DNA of 64,000 nucleotides from Notospermus geniculatus (Eukaryota > Nemertea > Pilidiophora > Heteronemertea > Lineidae), in contig NMRB01000423.1 of assembly GCA_002633025.1 (NCBI GenBank), positions 1 to 64,000 of the forward strand, written 5' to 3'. The translations under genes and the position numbers were made by a program. The notes beneath the pieces are model-generated. The model saw only the letters and a program-made list of their open reading frames with translations. It had not been told where the DNA came from and did no database searches. Of this stretch, positions 24,436 to 35,515 are shown piece by piece; within the stretch, counting starts at the first letter, position 1; every line of letters starts with the position of its first letter.

Positions 24436-25560
24436 AAGTTGGTATCTGCAAGGACGCACCGAGTGTAAGAACAGCTGGAGATGGTGAAGGTGCTGGTTGA
24501 TTTTTCTTCAAACTCCATCAGACCACTGACTTTTGAGACCATTTCAGTCAAGTAAGAATACAAGCTACATTTATATCATGAACAAAAGCTAGAGGAATCT
24601 TCTCCAACTCGAAATGAAACCGACAGGAATCCATCTCAACTTCAGAAAGACTGTTTTCGTTGGTGGTTTTGAAATCAAACCGAGCTACCAGGTATCCCGA
24701 TGGAAAACTGTTGATTTGTTTACATCCAGCTGAGGGGAAGGATATTGGTTGGATTCAGTGGCAGACGTCTTATTACCCAAAGATTGACTGCATGAAAATA
24801 AGTCCGTAACTTGAACGGAACACCCCAGTGTTTAGAAGCATAAACGATTCAACACATACTCGTTTCTCTAAAACTTGAGCAGTTCACGCATGATTCGGCA
24901 AAATTGGTTGAATTTCTTGGTATTCGAACTCAGATTCCAAGAGCGTGTTGCGGAAGTGAAAAAAATATCGGCACTTTGAAATAGCGTCTATAACACCGAA
25001 AAAGCGTTGAGTAGGACCAGCTGTGAAAGCTACCGATTGCAGATAGGGTTACCAATGGACGGAATATGTTTTTCTTAACCTTAGTTTTTTATAAAACGTG
25101 GAAGTATCGGGCAGCCTAAAGCGTAACTTTATATTGTGCCAATCAGATTTAAGATGCTGATCATGTGACTGTGCGATGCACGGCTCATGGCTATCAGATA
25201 AACCAGACACAAGCTCCTACTTTAGTGTAGACGATACTTTGCGATAAGTGTTTTTATAATCCATACCCCCATTATCCATATTAGTAACCAGACCCCCACC
25301 GCTCCGTTTTCATATACAATCGGCCATAAAGGCTCCTCCATAAGATGCCTTCTGGATGTTCAGGGCATCTGATATCAGAGAAAAACCAGGAACTGGTCAC
25401 TGCTGTCTTCCGCGATAAATACCAAAATTCATAAAGTTTTCTTGGGAGAAAGTGCGATCATCTAACATAGGTTTTGTATACGCGAATCCTCTGTGTTCGA
25501 CTTCCCTAGCTGGGTTGACGAGATCCGACTACAAAGGCAAGGCTGTTTGGACATTAGTCT
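24436..25560. other. Unique sequence left of duplication copy A
   Basis: No repeat, ORF or exon recognised. It does not match the 1.8 kb that precedes copy B. Confidence 0.5.
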
Positions 25561-25694
25561 CATAATCTGCACGGTCTTCTGAGCACGGAGATGACGCTTG
25601 TATATTTATAGCTTATTTGTCCTCTCAGCTGAATCAACTTGCTTCTCATAATCACGTCGGGAATGTGCGGCACGAACCTAAGATGTGTCCCTTA

Positions 25695-25855
25695 AGGGCA
25701 CCGCACACGAGCGACAAAATCTGGGCAACCGCCTACGAGACTGGTGGCGCGACTAGACATCAGCCAATCAGAAGCGCCAAATCTTGTCGCTTTGGCGGTC
25801 GGAAGCCAAGTCGGCCGACAAATCGGTCAAAATTGTCGTTCGTGTGCAGTGCCCT
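25695..25855. mobile_element. 161-bp MITE with TTA duplication (copy A)
   Basis: AGGGCACCGCACACGAGCGA... and ...CGTTCGTGTGCAGTGCCCT ends, flanked by TTA on both sides. Imperfect palindrome throughout; Harbinger-like target site. Same insertion in copy B at 42061-42221, so it predates the split. Confidence 0.88.
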
Positions 25856-26064
25856 TTAGGTGATGTGGTATCACCTTAGATGAGCAGGGTCTACTCCCTT
25901 GACCCCGTGCCAAGATCTTTCAGCAGTTTTCAAGATTTTCACCAAAAAACAGCCATCTACACAGACTCTGAGTTGCCCCGTTGCCAATGACCTTTCCTAT
26001 CAAGTGAGTTTGGCTAATCAACATACCGGTAGGTACAAAATCCGAGGCAATAGAAGTTAATCCC

Positions 26065-26282
26065 AATAGAGAAATCCCACGTGACGTCATAAAGTCCACG
26101 CTGGACGTCAAATTGACCACCTGTTTCCTAAAGGAACGTCACGATCCTGCAATGACATTTCGTGTGCTGTCGCGTCACGTCAGGCGTGATATCAATCCAC
26201 GTGTAGCACCCTACTGACGCCAGTTTGCGTCATTTTGACGTCCAGTCACATGACTTGATGACGTCAGTGGGATTCCTCTATA
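26065..26282. mobile_element. Fold-back MITE rich in TGACGTCA (copy A)
   Basis: AATAGAGAAATCCCACGTGA... pairs with ...ACGTCAGTGGGATTCCTCTATA. The arms carry several GACGTCA motifs. Also present in copy B at 42431-42649. Confidence 0.78.
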
Positions 26283-26449
26283 GGAGCTGTCAATCAGTTG
26301 ACCAATGGGGATCCAACCTACGATAGAGGGCAGCACACCGAAACCAGGTCCTATACAATGGACGCCTTTTGTGTGGGAAATTGATAAGGACCGGGATGTC
26401 AGTTTCATTTCAATAGTTTTAACCACTAGTGACACCTATTGAGGAAGTT

Positions 26450-26765
26450 GGCTAGGGTCCCCATTGGTGTCACTATGGCCCAATAGGAGCTGTCAGTGAG
26501 TTGACCAATAGGTGTCACTATGGCCCAATTCAATGCATATAGCGGACCCATTCATTCTTGATTGAGCACCAATCACGTGGATTTTCCTGTGTATTGGTCT
26601 GCAAGAATTTTGCTGCCATCTTTTGGCAATACGCACGGCTGACTTCTCATATTCAATGCCTAGTGGACCCATTCAAGGTTGACTCAAAGCACCAATCAGG
26701 AGAATTTTCTATTTTATTGGTCCGCTGTCTTTTGGTGATGCGTGGCTGTACAGACTGCTCCTATT
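26450..26765 (+). repeat. Local tandem duplications with CCAAT-like words (copy A)
   Basis: The segment GACCCATTCATTCTTGATTG...ATTGGTCTGC is repeated once with changes (GACCCATTCAAGGTTGACTC...ATTGGTCCGC). Just upstream GTGTCACTATGGCCCAAT also occurs twice. Corresponding sequence at 42815-43135 in copy B. Confidence 0.65.
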
Positions 26766-27101
26766 GAAGAAAGGCCAACAGTAAGTGGCAGAGAGAGCAT
26801 ACTGCCCACCATGGCTGACTTCTTGTGTCCATGACCTCCTCTCAAATGCCCACCTCATTATCTGAGAGGATGATTAACAATGCAGACCCCGACTCTGATC
26901 AAACACCGATCGTATTTCTAACTTATTTAGTCAGATTGAAATCCAATACCCAGGGTGCGTGGATTCATTCGTGCCAGCAGTGAGAGACAAGACCTTGATC
27001 AACTCACAGATAGGGTTGTCTCGGTCGGGGGTGGGTTCCTCAGCTTGCTGTAGGTGGCAGTGTATCCGCAGATAAAGATGTTACAAGTTAACAATGTTGT
27101 A

Positions 27102-27660
27102 ATGCTTAGTTCCCACTATCACGAATCGCCCCACGATTGAAATCGTGGTCTTAATCGTGGAGGAATTGTGGTGATCCTATCAGATCTTGAGGTCAGTCGT
27201 GGCAATCGCGTTGATCGTAGGAAAGTTTTGGACGGTTATGCTGGGTTCCCACTATCACGAATCACGCCACGATTGAAACTGGAATAGTCGTGGTGATCCT
27301 ATCAGATCTTGAGATCAACCATGGCAATCGTATTGATCATAGAAAAGTTTTGGACCGTTCAAACATTTTCTACGATCAACACGATTGCTCTCAAGATGTG
27401 ATAAGATCTGATAGGATCACCACGATTACTCCACGATCAAGACCACAATTTCAATCGTGGCGTGATTCGTGCCACCTGAAATTGACCAATCGTGACCATA
27501 TCGCATCCAAGCGCACCAAATCGTACCAGAACGTATTGACTCGCATCACCTCGTATCCAAACGTGAAATTTCAGAGAAGTAAACAAATATTCCATGATCA
27601 GCTACGAATGGCCAATCGTGACGTTCGTAATGGACCGCACGACAGTGGGAACTTAGCATA
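27102..27660. mobile_element. ~560-bp fold-back element (copy A)
   Basis: ATGCTTAGTTCCCACTATCA at the left and ...GACAGTGGGAACTTAGCAT at the right. Interior arms share CACGATT and GATCCTATCAGATCTTGA in both orientations. A second left-end copy starts at 27239, so it is partly duplicated or nested. Counterpart in copy B at 43477-44044. Confidence 0.85.
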
Positions 27661-27995
27661 AGGCATGACCCTGAGTCATTGTGATGTGATCTTGGGTAGC
27701 AGAGAGATTACGGCAATACTGACAAATTCCTCCAATTTTGTATTGTCTGTGTGACTCCAGATCATCTCCACAACAACAGTGCATCCCAATATCTCTCACA
27801 GCTACGACTCGAGATTATCCTAACGACTGCAGTGCCGTCTAACGCCACTCTAAGCTACGACTGGAGATCACATCACGAGGAAAGGAGAACATGACTTACA
27901 ATGTCTTCTCATATGTAACCGCGGTGCCACCAACGCCACTCTCAGGTGCAACTTGAGACCACATCACAACCACTCAAGATCATGTTAATGTCTTA

Positions 27996-28552
27996 CGGGG
28001 GGTTTACACGGTTCAACATGGTGAACGCTGTTGAACGTCAAAAGACGTGAAAAGTTGTTGAACGTTGTTGAAAGCTGTTGAACCGTCTAAACCCCCTTTT
28101 AACACGTTTCAACAGGTCTTTCAACAGCTTTCCTATTTCTGAAAACCTGTTGAACGCTGTTGAAAGGCCGTGTTGAAAGGTGTTGAAAGGGGGTTTAGAC
28201 GGTTCAACAGCTTTCAACAACGTTCAACAGCTTTCAACACCTTTCAACAACTGTTGAACCGTGTAAACCCCCCTTTAAGGCCCGTTTGCACGGTTCAACA
28301 GTTGTTGAAAGGTGTTGAAACCTGTTGAACCGTCTAAACCCCCTTTCAACACCTTTCATCAGCATTCAACAGAGTTCCACAGGTTTTCCGAAATAGGAAC
28401 ATGTTCCTATTTTTGAAACTTGTTGAAAGCTGTTGAAAAGACCTGTTGAAAAGTGTTGAAAGGGGGTTTAGACGGTTCAACAGCTTTCAACAACGTTCAA
28501 CAACTTTTGATGTTCAACAGCGTTCAACATGTTGAACCGTGTAAACCCCCCT
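27996..28552. mobile_element. Double fold-back MITE present only in copy A
   Basis: Starts CGGGGGGTTTACACGGTTCA and ends ...TGAACCGTGTAAACCCCCCT, flanked by TTA (27993-27995, 28553-28555). Copy B shows the unfilled site TGTCTTATTTTGC. The interior is built from many GTTGAA/TTCAAC words and has a second end pair near 28260-28295, so two related elements lie in tandem. Confidence 0.93.
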
Positions 28553-28729
28553 TTATTTTGCTGATGTAGCTGCCCATAGCAGTGCGTATTCAAGGAGTGC
28601 TGAAGACAATGTTCATAATTATAATGATGATCATCTCCGGCCTGACTTGGCTCTACCCACTGACAAGCTACAGATCATTGATATCAGATATCTCTCCTGA
28701 ATATGAAGTGACGGTGAAGTGAAACCTAC

Positions 28730-28810
28730 CTGAATTCTTGGTTCCATCACTGAGTGCAGCGGCAATTGTCTGGTAGTGTGAGGCAAGCGATGTCTCACTG
28801 GTCTCTGAGC
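28730..28810 (-). CDS. SOBP: SOBP internal exon '3' (copy A)
   Basis: An 81-bp exon on the minus strand with a pyrimidine-rich acceptor (CTATTTTTTCAG) and a good donor (TTCAG|GTAGGT). Both boundaries are phase 1, so it joins in frame to the exon at 31413-31689 (split Gly codon G|GC) and to the last exon at 2976 (split Asp codon G|AT). It encodes 27 residues including SETSETSLASHYQTIAAAL and SDGTKNS. The SHYQ...LSDGTK text weakly resembles the TGYSGLATGNGLSD region that precedes the first zinc finger in vertebrate SOBP. The second copy at 44925-45005 differs by one synonymous base. Because it is phase-symmetric, skipping it would keep the frame. The call rests on splice sites, phase and conservation, not on transcript evidence. 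Confidence 0.8.
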
Positions 28811-29054
28811 CTGAAAAAATAGTGATCGACAAATTATGTTTGGTCGTATTAATCATGTGTTGATTTTCTTGTCCAAAGGATGGGCCGGACCATCGTGGCC
28901 GATGTATGGATCAGATTCCTCGCTGAAATGCAAAGAAAAAGCACCAAAAGTCACCCAATTTCTGAAACTTTCCAAAGAAGACACATTAACTCTCATCTGA
29001 TGATCAGCATTCCTGCCCAGACTGTTGGGTTTCGAGGAAGTTTACACCAAAATT

Positions 29055-29156
29055 AAATGTTTCAGATCAATAGCTCCAGCGGTTACAAAACGTGCCCTGC
29101 TAACGGACGACGACGACGACGGACACTTCACCACGACAAAAGCTCACAGGTGAGCT
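29055..29156 (+). mobile_element. Short mobile repeat end, only in copy A
   Basis: Inserted between AATT duplicates (29051-29054 and 29157-29160); copy B has the unfilled site. It ends in AAAGCTCACAGGTGAGCT, a small hairpin. The same ~100 bp terminate a larger repeat at 58430-59119. Confidence 0.78.
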
Positions 29157-30144
29157 AATTAGCTGTAGAAGGCTGTGTGGCCACATATTTCAAACGTTCC
29201 TGTTTCAACGGCACATATGCAATTAGGGTGAAGGGTCTGCGGCAGTGTTAGGCCGATGTATCAAAAACTGTTGATGGCCATGTACCCACCCATAGTACTT
29301 TCCAAATCCATGCCTGTCATTAGCTCTCTGTTTTCTGACCGGAGGGTTGGGGTAGGAATGAAACATCAGAAAGATTACGGGAAGTTCTGATGGTCGCTGC
29401 CCCCACCACCTGCGTAACAATTTAGCACACGGTTACAATATCCCTATCACATGAATCAGAGAGCCAGACCCACCCTTCCTCAGTCAGGCTTTAGGGAGGG
29501 GTTGACATCATACCATGTTATTTACTTACAAACTGCTGACAACTATCATCAGCTCCGATATCATGGGAGGTACCGTAGCTCAGTTTAGCTCTAAAGTAAA
29601 TGAGATCAATGCAATTGGATGTCAGTTGGTGGATCTACTGACACAAACAAACATCATATGACCACACTATCATGACTATATATGTAACTGATAATAGATA
29701 CTTAATGTTATGGCTAGGATTTCAAACATTGGAATAATAGGTACCCTAAGGGTAACTTGAGCAGTCTTCGGTCAGTCGTGTGATGGGGATGGTTGGGGAA
29801 ATTCATTAGTGGTGTGGTGTGCTGCAAATGGATTCTGAGTAGTCAGTGACGTCTTGGCAGGGATAGAAATAACTGTACCCACCGTCAAGTGTTGAAAAGC
29901 GTCTCGGCAGACATGGCTGAGAGAGACGGCAGTAATCAATATCTCAACGCCATCTTTCTCTCACTTTTAGCATCACTGATCATGTCAATACTATAGTAAG
30001 CTGACTTGAGCGAAGCCTCTGCTTGGAGAAGGCAGACCTACTGTATGTTTCAATACTCCTGTCATTATTGGACAAATCATCAAGTCACCATGGGCTTTAG
30101 ATAATTTTGGCGGGCAAAGAGTATCATACTCTTCTATTCAGAAT

Positions 30145-30325
30145 TTGAAAGAGTATTTTCACTCTTCAAAGGAGTATTCCATAAGTAAAGTATTGCAAAC
30201 TGATGAATCTCAAGGAGTATTTCACACTTTCAGTTCAGGAATGGAGGAGTATTTTGAGATTTCAAGGAGTATTTTAAGCAAATATTCCTCTTATCTTAAA
30301 CTCCCAACTACTCCAATGATAGAGT
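30145..30325 (+). repeat. GAGTATT-rich low-complexity block (copy A)
   Basis: The word GAGTATT (GGAGTATTTTGA and similar) recurs about eight times in ~180 bp and is conserved in copy B (46443-46625). It yields a chance 60-residue ORF in both copies. Confidence 0.5.
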
Positions 30326-30327
30326 AG

Positions 30328-30512
30328 AACCTCCTTAGTGGACACCTCTGCCAGGAGGACACCTCTCTATTCAGGACACCAAAGTTCAGCCCAAATTGGT
30401 CATTTCTATTCATTTTGGCCTCTAATCAGGACACCTCTCAATTAAGGCCAGAATCATAGAGTTCTGAAGGTGTCCATGGGAGGGGCGCCACTCCAGTAGG
30501 ACAAATGTACGA
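30328..30512. repeat. Dispersed repeat with GGACACCTCT words (copy A)
   Basis: Starts TAGAACCTCCTTAGTGGACA, then several GGACACCTCT words, ending in an inverted GGTGTCCATGGGAGGGG. Probably a decayed MITE. Counterpart in copy B at 46624-46805. Confidence 0.55.
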
Positions 30513-30933
30513 TCTGCAACAGGAAAAAACTGTAAACAAACTAATTACTTCATCTGATTACCATGACAGGTCATCATTTCATCCCTTTTTGTCGCTTAAA
30601 AAGACCAGTCATCTGAAACCTAATAGTGAATGAGTAATCATCATGTCAATCAAAATCTCGTATCTCATTACATCACGATCATCAAACTAATATCAGTCAG
30701 ATGACGGCCATTAAATATCAGATATAATGGTTTCATTTGATAGGAGAGTCAGGGGTATGATGGGGACACTGTTCAAAATATCCTGAGGTCATCAGTCGTC
30801 CTTTGCACTTGATCCTTACGTCATCGTAACGCATGGTGACGTAAGGAGCGAGCCCTAAGGATCACTGATTACCTGACGATGTGTTACAAAGGGCCAACTG
30901 TCAGTGAATTCACCTGTACAAACAGGCGCTTAA

Positions 30934-31075
30934 AGCGAATCGACAGTCGTTTTGTAAACAGAAGGATGATGTTTGTAAACATTGCCCTCACAGCCAATCA
31001 GGATGCAGGAAGTGAGTGTTTGTAAACAAAGATTTGTCCCCTTTTGCATTCAAATTTTTTGGCTGACAAATCGCT
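30934..31075. mobile_element. 142-bp MITE with TTAA duplication, only in copy A
   Basis: AGCGAATCGACAG at the left and CTGACAAATCGCT at the right, flanked by TTAA on both sides. Copy B has a single TTAA. TTAA is the piggyBac target site. Confidence 0.85.
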
Positions 31076-31109
31076 TTAAGCAAGCAACAAAGCCTAGCAA
31101 GGTTCAATA

Positions 31110-31319
31110 GGCCTTTTTACACGGTGCCAGTGCATTCAGGATCGAGACTAGATCGAGGAGGGTTCGGTTATTTTTCCCAGTGTAAAAGTAAAACAACCAA
31201 CCACCACCTTCCTCGGGCCAGTTCAGTTCGCTGCGTGAGTCTCGGGAAGGTGGAGGTAGGTGCAAGTCGGTTATTCTCTCGTGTAAAAGCGAACCGAACT
31301 CACGCCATGTAAAAAGGCC
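31110..31319. mobile_element. 210-bp MITE only in copy A
   Basis: GGCCTTTTTACACGG... and ...CATGTAAAAAGGCC ends. Copy B lacks it. Inserted only ~100 bp downstream (minus strand) of SOBP exon '2'. Confidence 0.85.
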
Positions 31320-31412
31320 TTATGAATATGGACCCTGGTTTCTATAACCCTTTGAGACCAGTCCAGTTATTCTCTCTATCTTAATAGACCCTTGACATCC
31401 TAACATTCTTAC

Positions 31413-31689
31413 CTGGACTTCTCGTTTTCCTGACGTATGGTGCATCACTGTCACCATCTTCCCTTTCATCCATCAAATCCATGTCATCGTCGTCATCATC
31501 ATCATCATCATCATCTGTCCCATCAACCTCGATATCAAAATCACCATCATCATCATCATCTGATGAAACATGTTTTTTCTTCTCCGATTCTGTGTACTTT
31601 TGTAACTTCAACCGTTCTGCCTCGTCGTGATCAAGCTTCCCGTAACCATACAAACCAAGCAGTTCGTTCATCGTGTCTTCAGCGTAATC
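31413..31689 (-). CDS. SOBP: SOBP N-terminal region exon '2' (copy A)
   Basis: A 277-bp exon after acceptor TTATTTGTAG, ending at donor CCAG|GTAAGA. It starts with DYAEDTMNELLGLYGYGKLD, which lines up with [20 protein letters not shown] near the N-terminus of vertebrate SOBP, so the exon start at Asp rather than at the Met is well supported. The rest is Lys/Glu-rich, then an acidic tract with a run of 11 Asp coded by GAT/GAC (an ATC microsatellite on the plus strand), then MDLMDEREDGDSDAPYVRK. It starts in phase 0 and ends in phase 1, matching exon '3'. The short upstream exon that would supply the initiator Met region was not found in the window. The second copy at 47551-47824 gives the same protein with one Asp fewer. 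Confidence 0.93.
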
Positions 31690-32087
31690 CTACAAATAAA
31701 GACAGAAAAATATGGTCAGTGTCGAATATACTTAGATTCAAGGCTCTAAATTTAGTATTCACGACAAAACAAACTCATATACAAAGCTGAGTACAAGGTT
31801 ATTTCATTTTTCATTGTAACGATACGCTGCGGAACTTTACAACAATATGCAGACTCTTGATGCATTTATTCTGTTATCACGAGCACTTTTACTGATCAAA
31901 TTCATGAGACATCCTTCAGTTTTTTTTTAAAAAGTCCTACCCATTAACTTACAGTGCACTATTTAGCATTTGAGACGTAAATTCAAATTTCAATAAGTTG
32001 TCGATAATGGCATATACGATTGTGAAGTTTGGGTTTCAGACATTGCTCTGTGGTTTTTTTGCAGAAATAGATTGCATTTTGCATGCA

Positions 32088-32340
32088 TGTGAACCTCAAC
32101 ACATCAGTCAAGATGTGAACCACCTCCACACATCAGTCAGGATGTGAATGTCAATGCTTCAGTCAAGATGTGAACCTCAAGACATCAGTCAAGGTGTGAT
32201 GTGAACCTTAACACATCAGTCATGATGTGAACCTCAACACATCAGTCAAGGTGTAACCCTTCTTAACACATCACTCAAGATGTGAACATCGATGAATCAG
32301 TGAAGACGTGAACTTCATCCCATCTGAGATGTGAACTTTG
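32088..32340 (+). repeat. 26-bp tandem repeat (copy A)
   Basis: About nine degenerate units of CCTCAACACATCAGTCAAGA + TGTGAA. Present in copy B at 48222-48484 with slightly different unit number. Confidence 0.88.
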
Positions 32341-32399
32341 TGATGTTCTGACAGACGCAGCAAGAAAACATCTTGATATTTTCGATACGAGAAAGAAAT

Positions 32400-33000
32400 T
32401 TGGGCGTGGCTGACGAATTGCAACTTAACGCGACCCTGGAACCGGGATCTAACGTGCGACTAGATCCATGACTACTCATCTTCAAAAGACTACCAATAGG
32501 TACACCCTGGCTACAATTTCAAATGTTACACTATCCCCACGACTATTGTAACACTCTTAACAACCCGATCTTGGGTATCAATGACGTGAACGTACCATTT
32601 AGACTTTGTGAAAAAACCATAGGAAACCTCGAAAAAGACAAGTGGATGGTTTTGATCCAGGCATTATCTGGGAGGGGCTTCGGTGTACGATGTCATATGA
32701 TGTTATCCGAGATGAAATTGGCTCTATACCTAATGATTCTTGGATTGTGCAGTATGATATGCTTCTAAGATTTGTCAGAATGATAAACTAGTGAAAAATC
32801 AACGCTAGGGTTTCGCCATATTAAGTTCAGAAGCTACTTTATCTCTCAAGTCAACACTCACAAGGTGCTGTTTGATTTGGCCTTTTTTCACTCGTTTCTT
32901 TGTTGCTTTACGAAGGTATAATATCACAGATGGAGTTGGTATCACGTCACGGGTTTTCAGCACCGTATGAGCCACTTTTTGAGGTAAAAGGGTAGAGGTC
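32400..33000. other. Near-identical block between copies, upstream of exon '2' (copy A)
   Basis: No exon recognised, but copy B (48543-49144) shows only about three to four differences over 600 bp, and a short plus-strand ORF at 32523-32768 is fully unchanged. The ORF has no recognisable domain and I do not call it a gene. Confidence 0.5.
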
Positions 33001-33669
33001 ATGTTTAACTATCCATCTCTGCTATCACACATCATCACACAGCTGACAGGTTCTACACAGGGCTGTTTTTGGATGGATATCACTAACGCCAGCGGTGCAT
33101 GAAATGTGGGCGTTTGTTCAAGGTATGTTGTCTGTCTCTCTTCAGTGCTGATGGCCCCAGTCCCATCATTCCTACCGTAGACCGAGAGTCTAACCAAAAC
33201 TACCATCGACGTTTGGACATATTCGCCCAATACTGCTCAACCCAACGCCATATTGATTATGCAGGAATCCACGTTTTGGAAAAAGTACTCATGGCCTCCA
33301 AGTGTCCATTTCAACATTTAATAGCTCACATCTCCCTGTAGCAGAAAAACAACACACTTAAACGCACCCTTCAAATACGCACAGCCTAAAATTACATGTA
33401 ACCCATTGAATGCATCGGTTAAGTTTGAAATTACAAACTTGGTATTTAACCCAAGGCAAACCTTTTAGGCGTTTCTATTTCACTAGAAATTATCTCAAAT
33501 GAGACATACTGTGATTTCAGCACAACACTGTCCTCATTTCCATGGTATATGAGACCGCCAAGGGGAAGGAAAGGAAATGAACTCAATGGTTTTTAGTAAA
33601 CGTTCAAATTCTTTTTGGTTCAGCTGAGAAAGAAACGAACTCCAAAAAACAGCTGACTGTTTCAATCAT

Positions 33670-34200
33670 GGTTCATTCCCATTTCGCCAAATTGCATTTC
33701 GCCAAATTCCCAATTCGCCAAAAAAAGTTTCATTTCGCCAAATCCCATTTGGCCTAATTCCCATTTGGCCAAATTCCCAAATCGCCAAATTCCCATTTTG
33801 CCAAAATCCCATTTCGCCAAATTCCCAATTTGCCAAATTCCCATTTTGCCAAATTCCCACTTTGCCAAATTCCCGTTTTGCCAAATTCCCATTTTGCCAA
33901 ATTTGTTATTCAGGCTATAACCCCTAATCTAATGGACTGATCCAGTGCAAAATACAGTGTACTTCAAAATAGAGGGTTAGGGTTAAGGCCCTTGGGTATC
34001 AAACTGTTTCACTCAGGATTTGGAAGGGATGGGGCTGATGTCTTCACCTTCAAAAAGGACGGGTGTAATTTGCCACACCCAAGGTTACACAACNTTGGGA
34101 ATTTGGCGATTTGGGAATTTGGCGAAATGGGAATTTGGCCAAATGGGATTTGGCGAAATGGGATTTGGCAAAATGGGATTTGGCGAAATGGGAAGTCACC
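33670..34200. mobile_element. Fold-back element with minisatellite arms and 9-bp duplication, only in copy A
   Basis: The left arm is a ~16-bp minisatellite of AAATTCCCATTTTGCC-type units, the right arm the same in reverse (GGGAATTTGGCGAAATGG). Ends GGTTCATTCCCATTTCGCC and GGCGAAATGGGAAGTCACC. Flanked by TTCAATCAT at 33661-33669 and 34201-34209; copy B shows the unfilled site. A single n at 34094 lies at the start of the right arm. The 9-bp duplication points to a Mutator-type transposase. Confidence 0.9.
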
Positions 34201-34479
34201 TTCAATCATACCAGTGACTGCTCTTTTGTTTAATGAGAGCGACCAATCAATGACACTGATTGGTCGCTGTGTTTTCATCGGCGGCTTTTCAGCTGATCAT
34301 GTGATAACGGACGAAGGCACCACGGCAATCTCAGTATTTAGCCCTCTACTGGTGAGACTGGGAACCAATCAACCTCACAATGGTCAGTCACGCCACCCAT
34401 TTCTTACACACAAGAGTTGCTGTTGCAGGCCATCCCATACTTTGGCCACATTCATGACATTCTCTAATTGTAGTGTTAT

Positions 34480-34704
34480 TACTGTGAAGCAGGAAAATTT
34501 CGTGTGCAGGAAATTTTCGCAAGAGTGTATGAGTCGCGAAAATTTCTTGTCGCGAATATAAATACAATCAAGTGATAAATATGGTCCGTGAATGAAAACT
34601 GAAAAAAAAATGGCAGAGACTCGCGAAAATATCCTGCAGCGAATATGTCTATAAATCTTGATTTGCAAAAATTTCCAGCCGCGAAATTACCTTGCTTTAC
34701 AGTA
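34480..34704. mobile_element. MITE with TACTGTGAAGCA ends (copy A)
   Basis: TACTGTGAAGCAGGAAAATT... and ...ATTACCTTGCTTTACAGTA. Similar in style to the TACTGTAAACC family. Counterpart at 50730-50965. Confidence 0.78.
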
Positions 34705-35217
34705 TGTTCTAGGCCTGCTGCATTTTTCGGCAAGGCCTACTGGTCCGAACGTTCCATCCTCACCCTCGACCTTAATCTACGAGCACAATCTGAGAGAGCG
34801 TTAACACCGACTACAAAGCCAAGAGATGCAAATATTAACAAGGACCGCATCGAAAATACACTGAGCCTCTCTCTGGTAAGGTGAGACCACTTTGAAATTA
34901 GAGCTCTCCTAATAATGGGAAATGTGAGAAAGATTAAATACACCTCGGCTCAACTCCAATAGTATTTTCTATTGGTGGAGTTAACCCAATAATAACTAGA
35001 GGCTTCTGGTAAAATCTCAAGATCAATGGAGCAATCGGGACTGGACAGCAGCAAATCGTGTTCAAAATAACCCGTTCCAGGCCATTGGAGGTGATGTTAG
35101 ATGAGTGCTGGGGACATCATCCTCCCACAGCAGGGGTTTTTACCTCGCTCCTCTTCATCCACACGCACACGAGTGTATGAAGAGGAATGAGACCAAAGCC
35201 CTGCTATGGGAGGATGG

Positions 35218-35515
35218 CATCTTCGATAATCGAAGGCCGATCTGCTCACCACTGCGTTACATCGCACATCACTCTTCGAGAAATAGACCGGTCCGCGGCG
35301 TATCTTGGCACGATGCCGACTTTACCGGTCGACCAATCATATTGCACTTTATATCGGGTCTTCGGCTACCACCATTTGTACCACGATTCAACACCGGTTC
35401 TGATTGGCCTCCTCTTCGAGAGGCAGCGGATACGCCACGGACTGGTCAATTTCTCGAAGGGTGATGTGTGATGTAACGCAGTGGTGAGCAGATCGCCCTT
35501 CGATTATCGAAGATG
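35218..35515. mobile_element. Long-arm fold-back element (copy A)
   Basis: CATCTTCGATAATCGAAGG... pairs over ~70 bp with the end ...CTTCGATTATCGAAGATG, including CACTGCGTTACATCGCACAT. It lies inside a second, outer repeat pair with CTCTTCATCCAC words (about 35130-35190 and 35580-35640). Confidence 0.88.

Noticed and set aside
32523-32768. 81-residue ORF identical in both duplication copies
   Set aside because: The whole surrounding 600 bp is nearly identical at DNA level, so identity does not show coding selection; no similarity recognised.
33670-34561. 189-residue ORF of WEFGQMG-like repeats
   Set aside because: It is a translation of the minisatellite arm of a mobile element, contains an n, and has no copy B equivalent.
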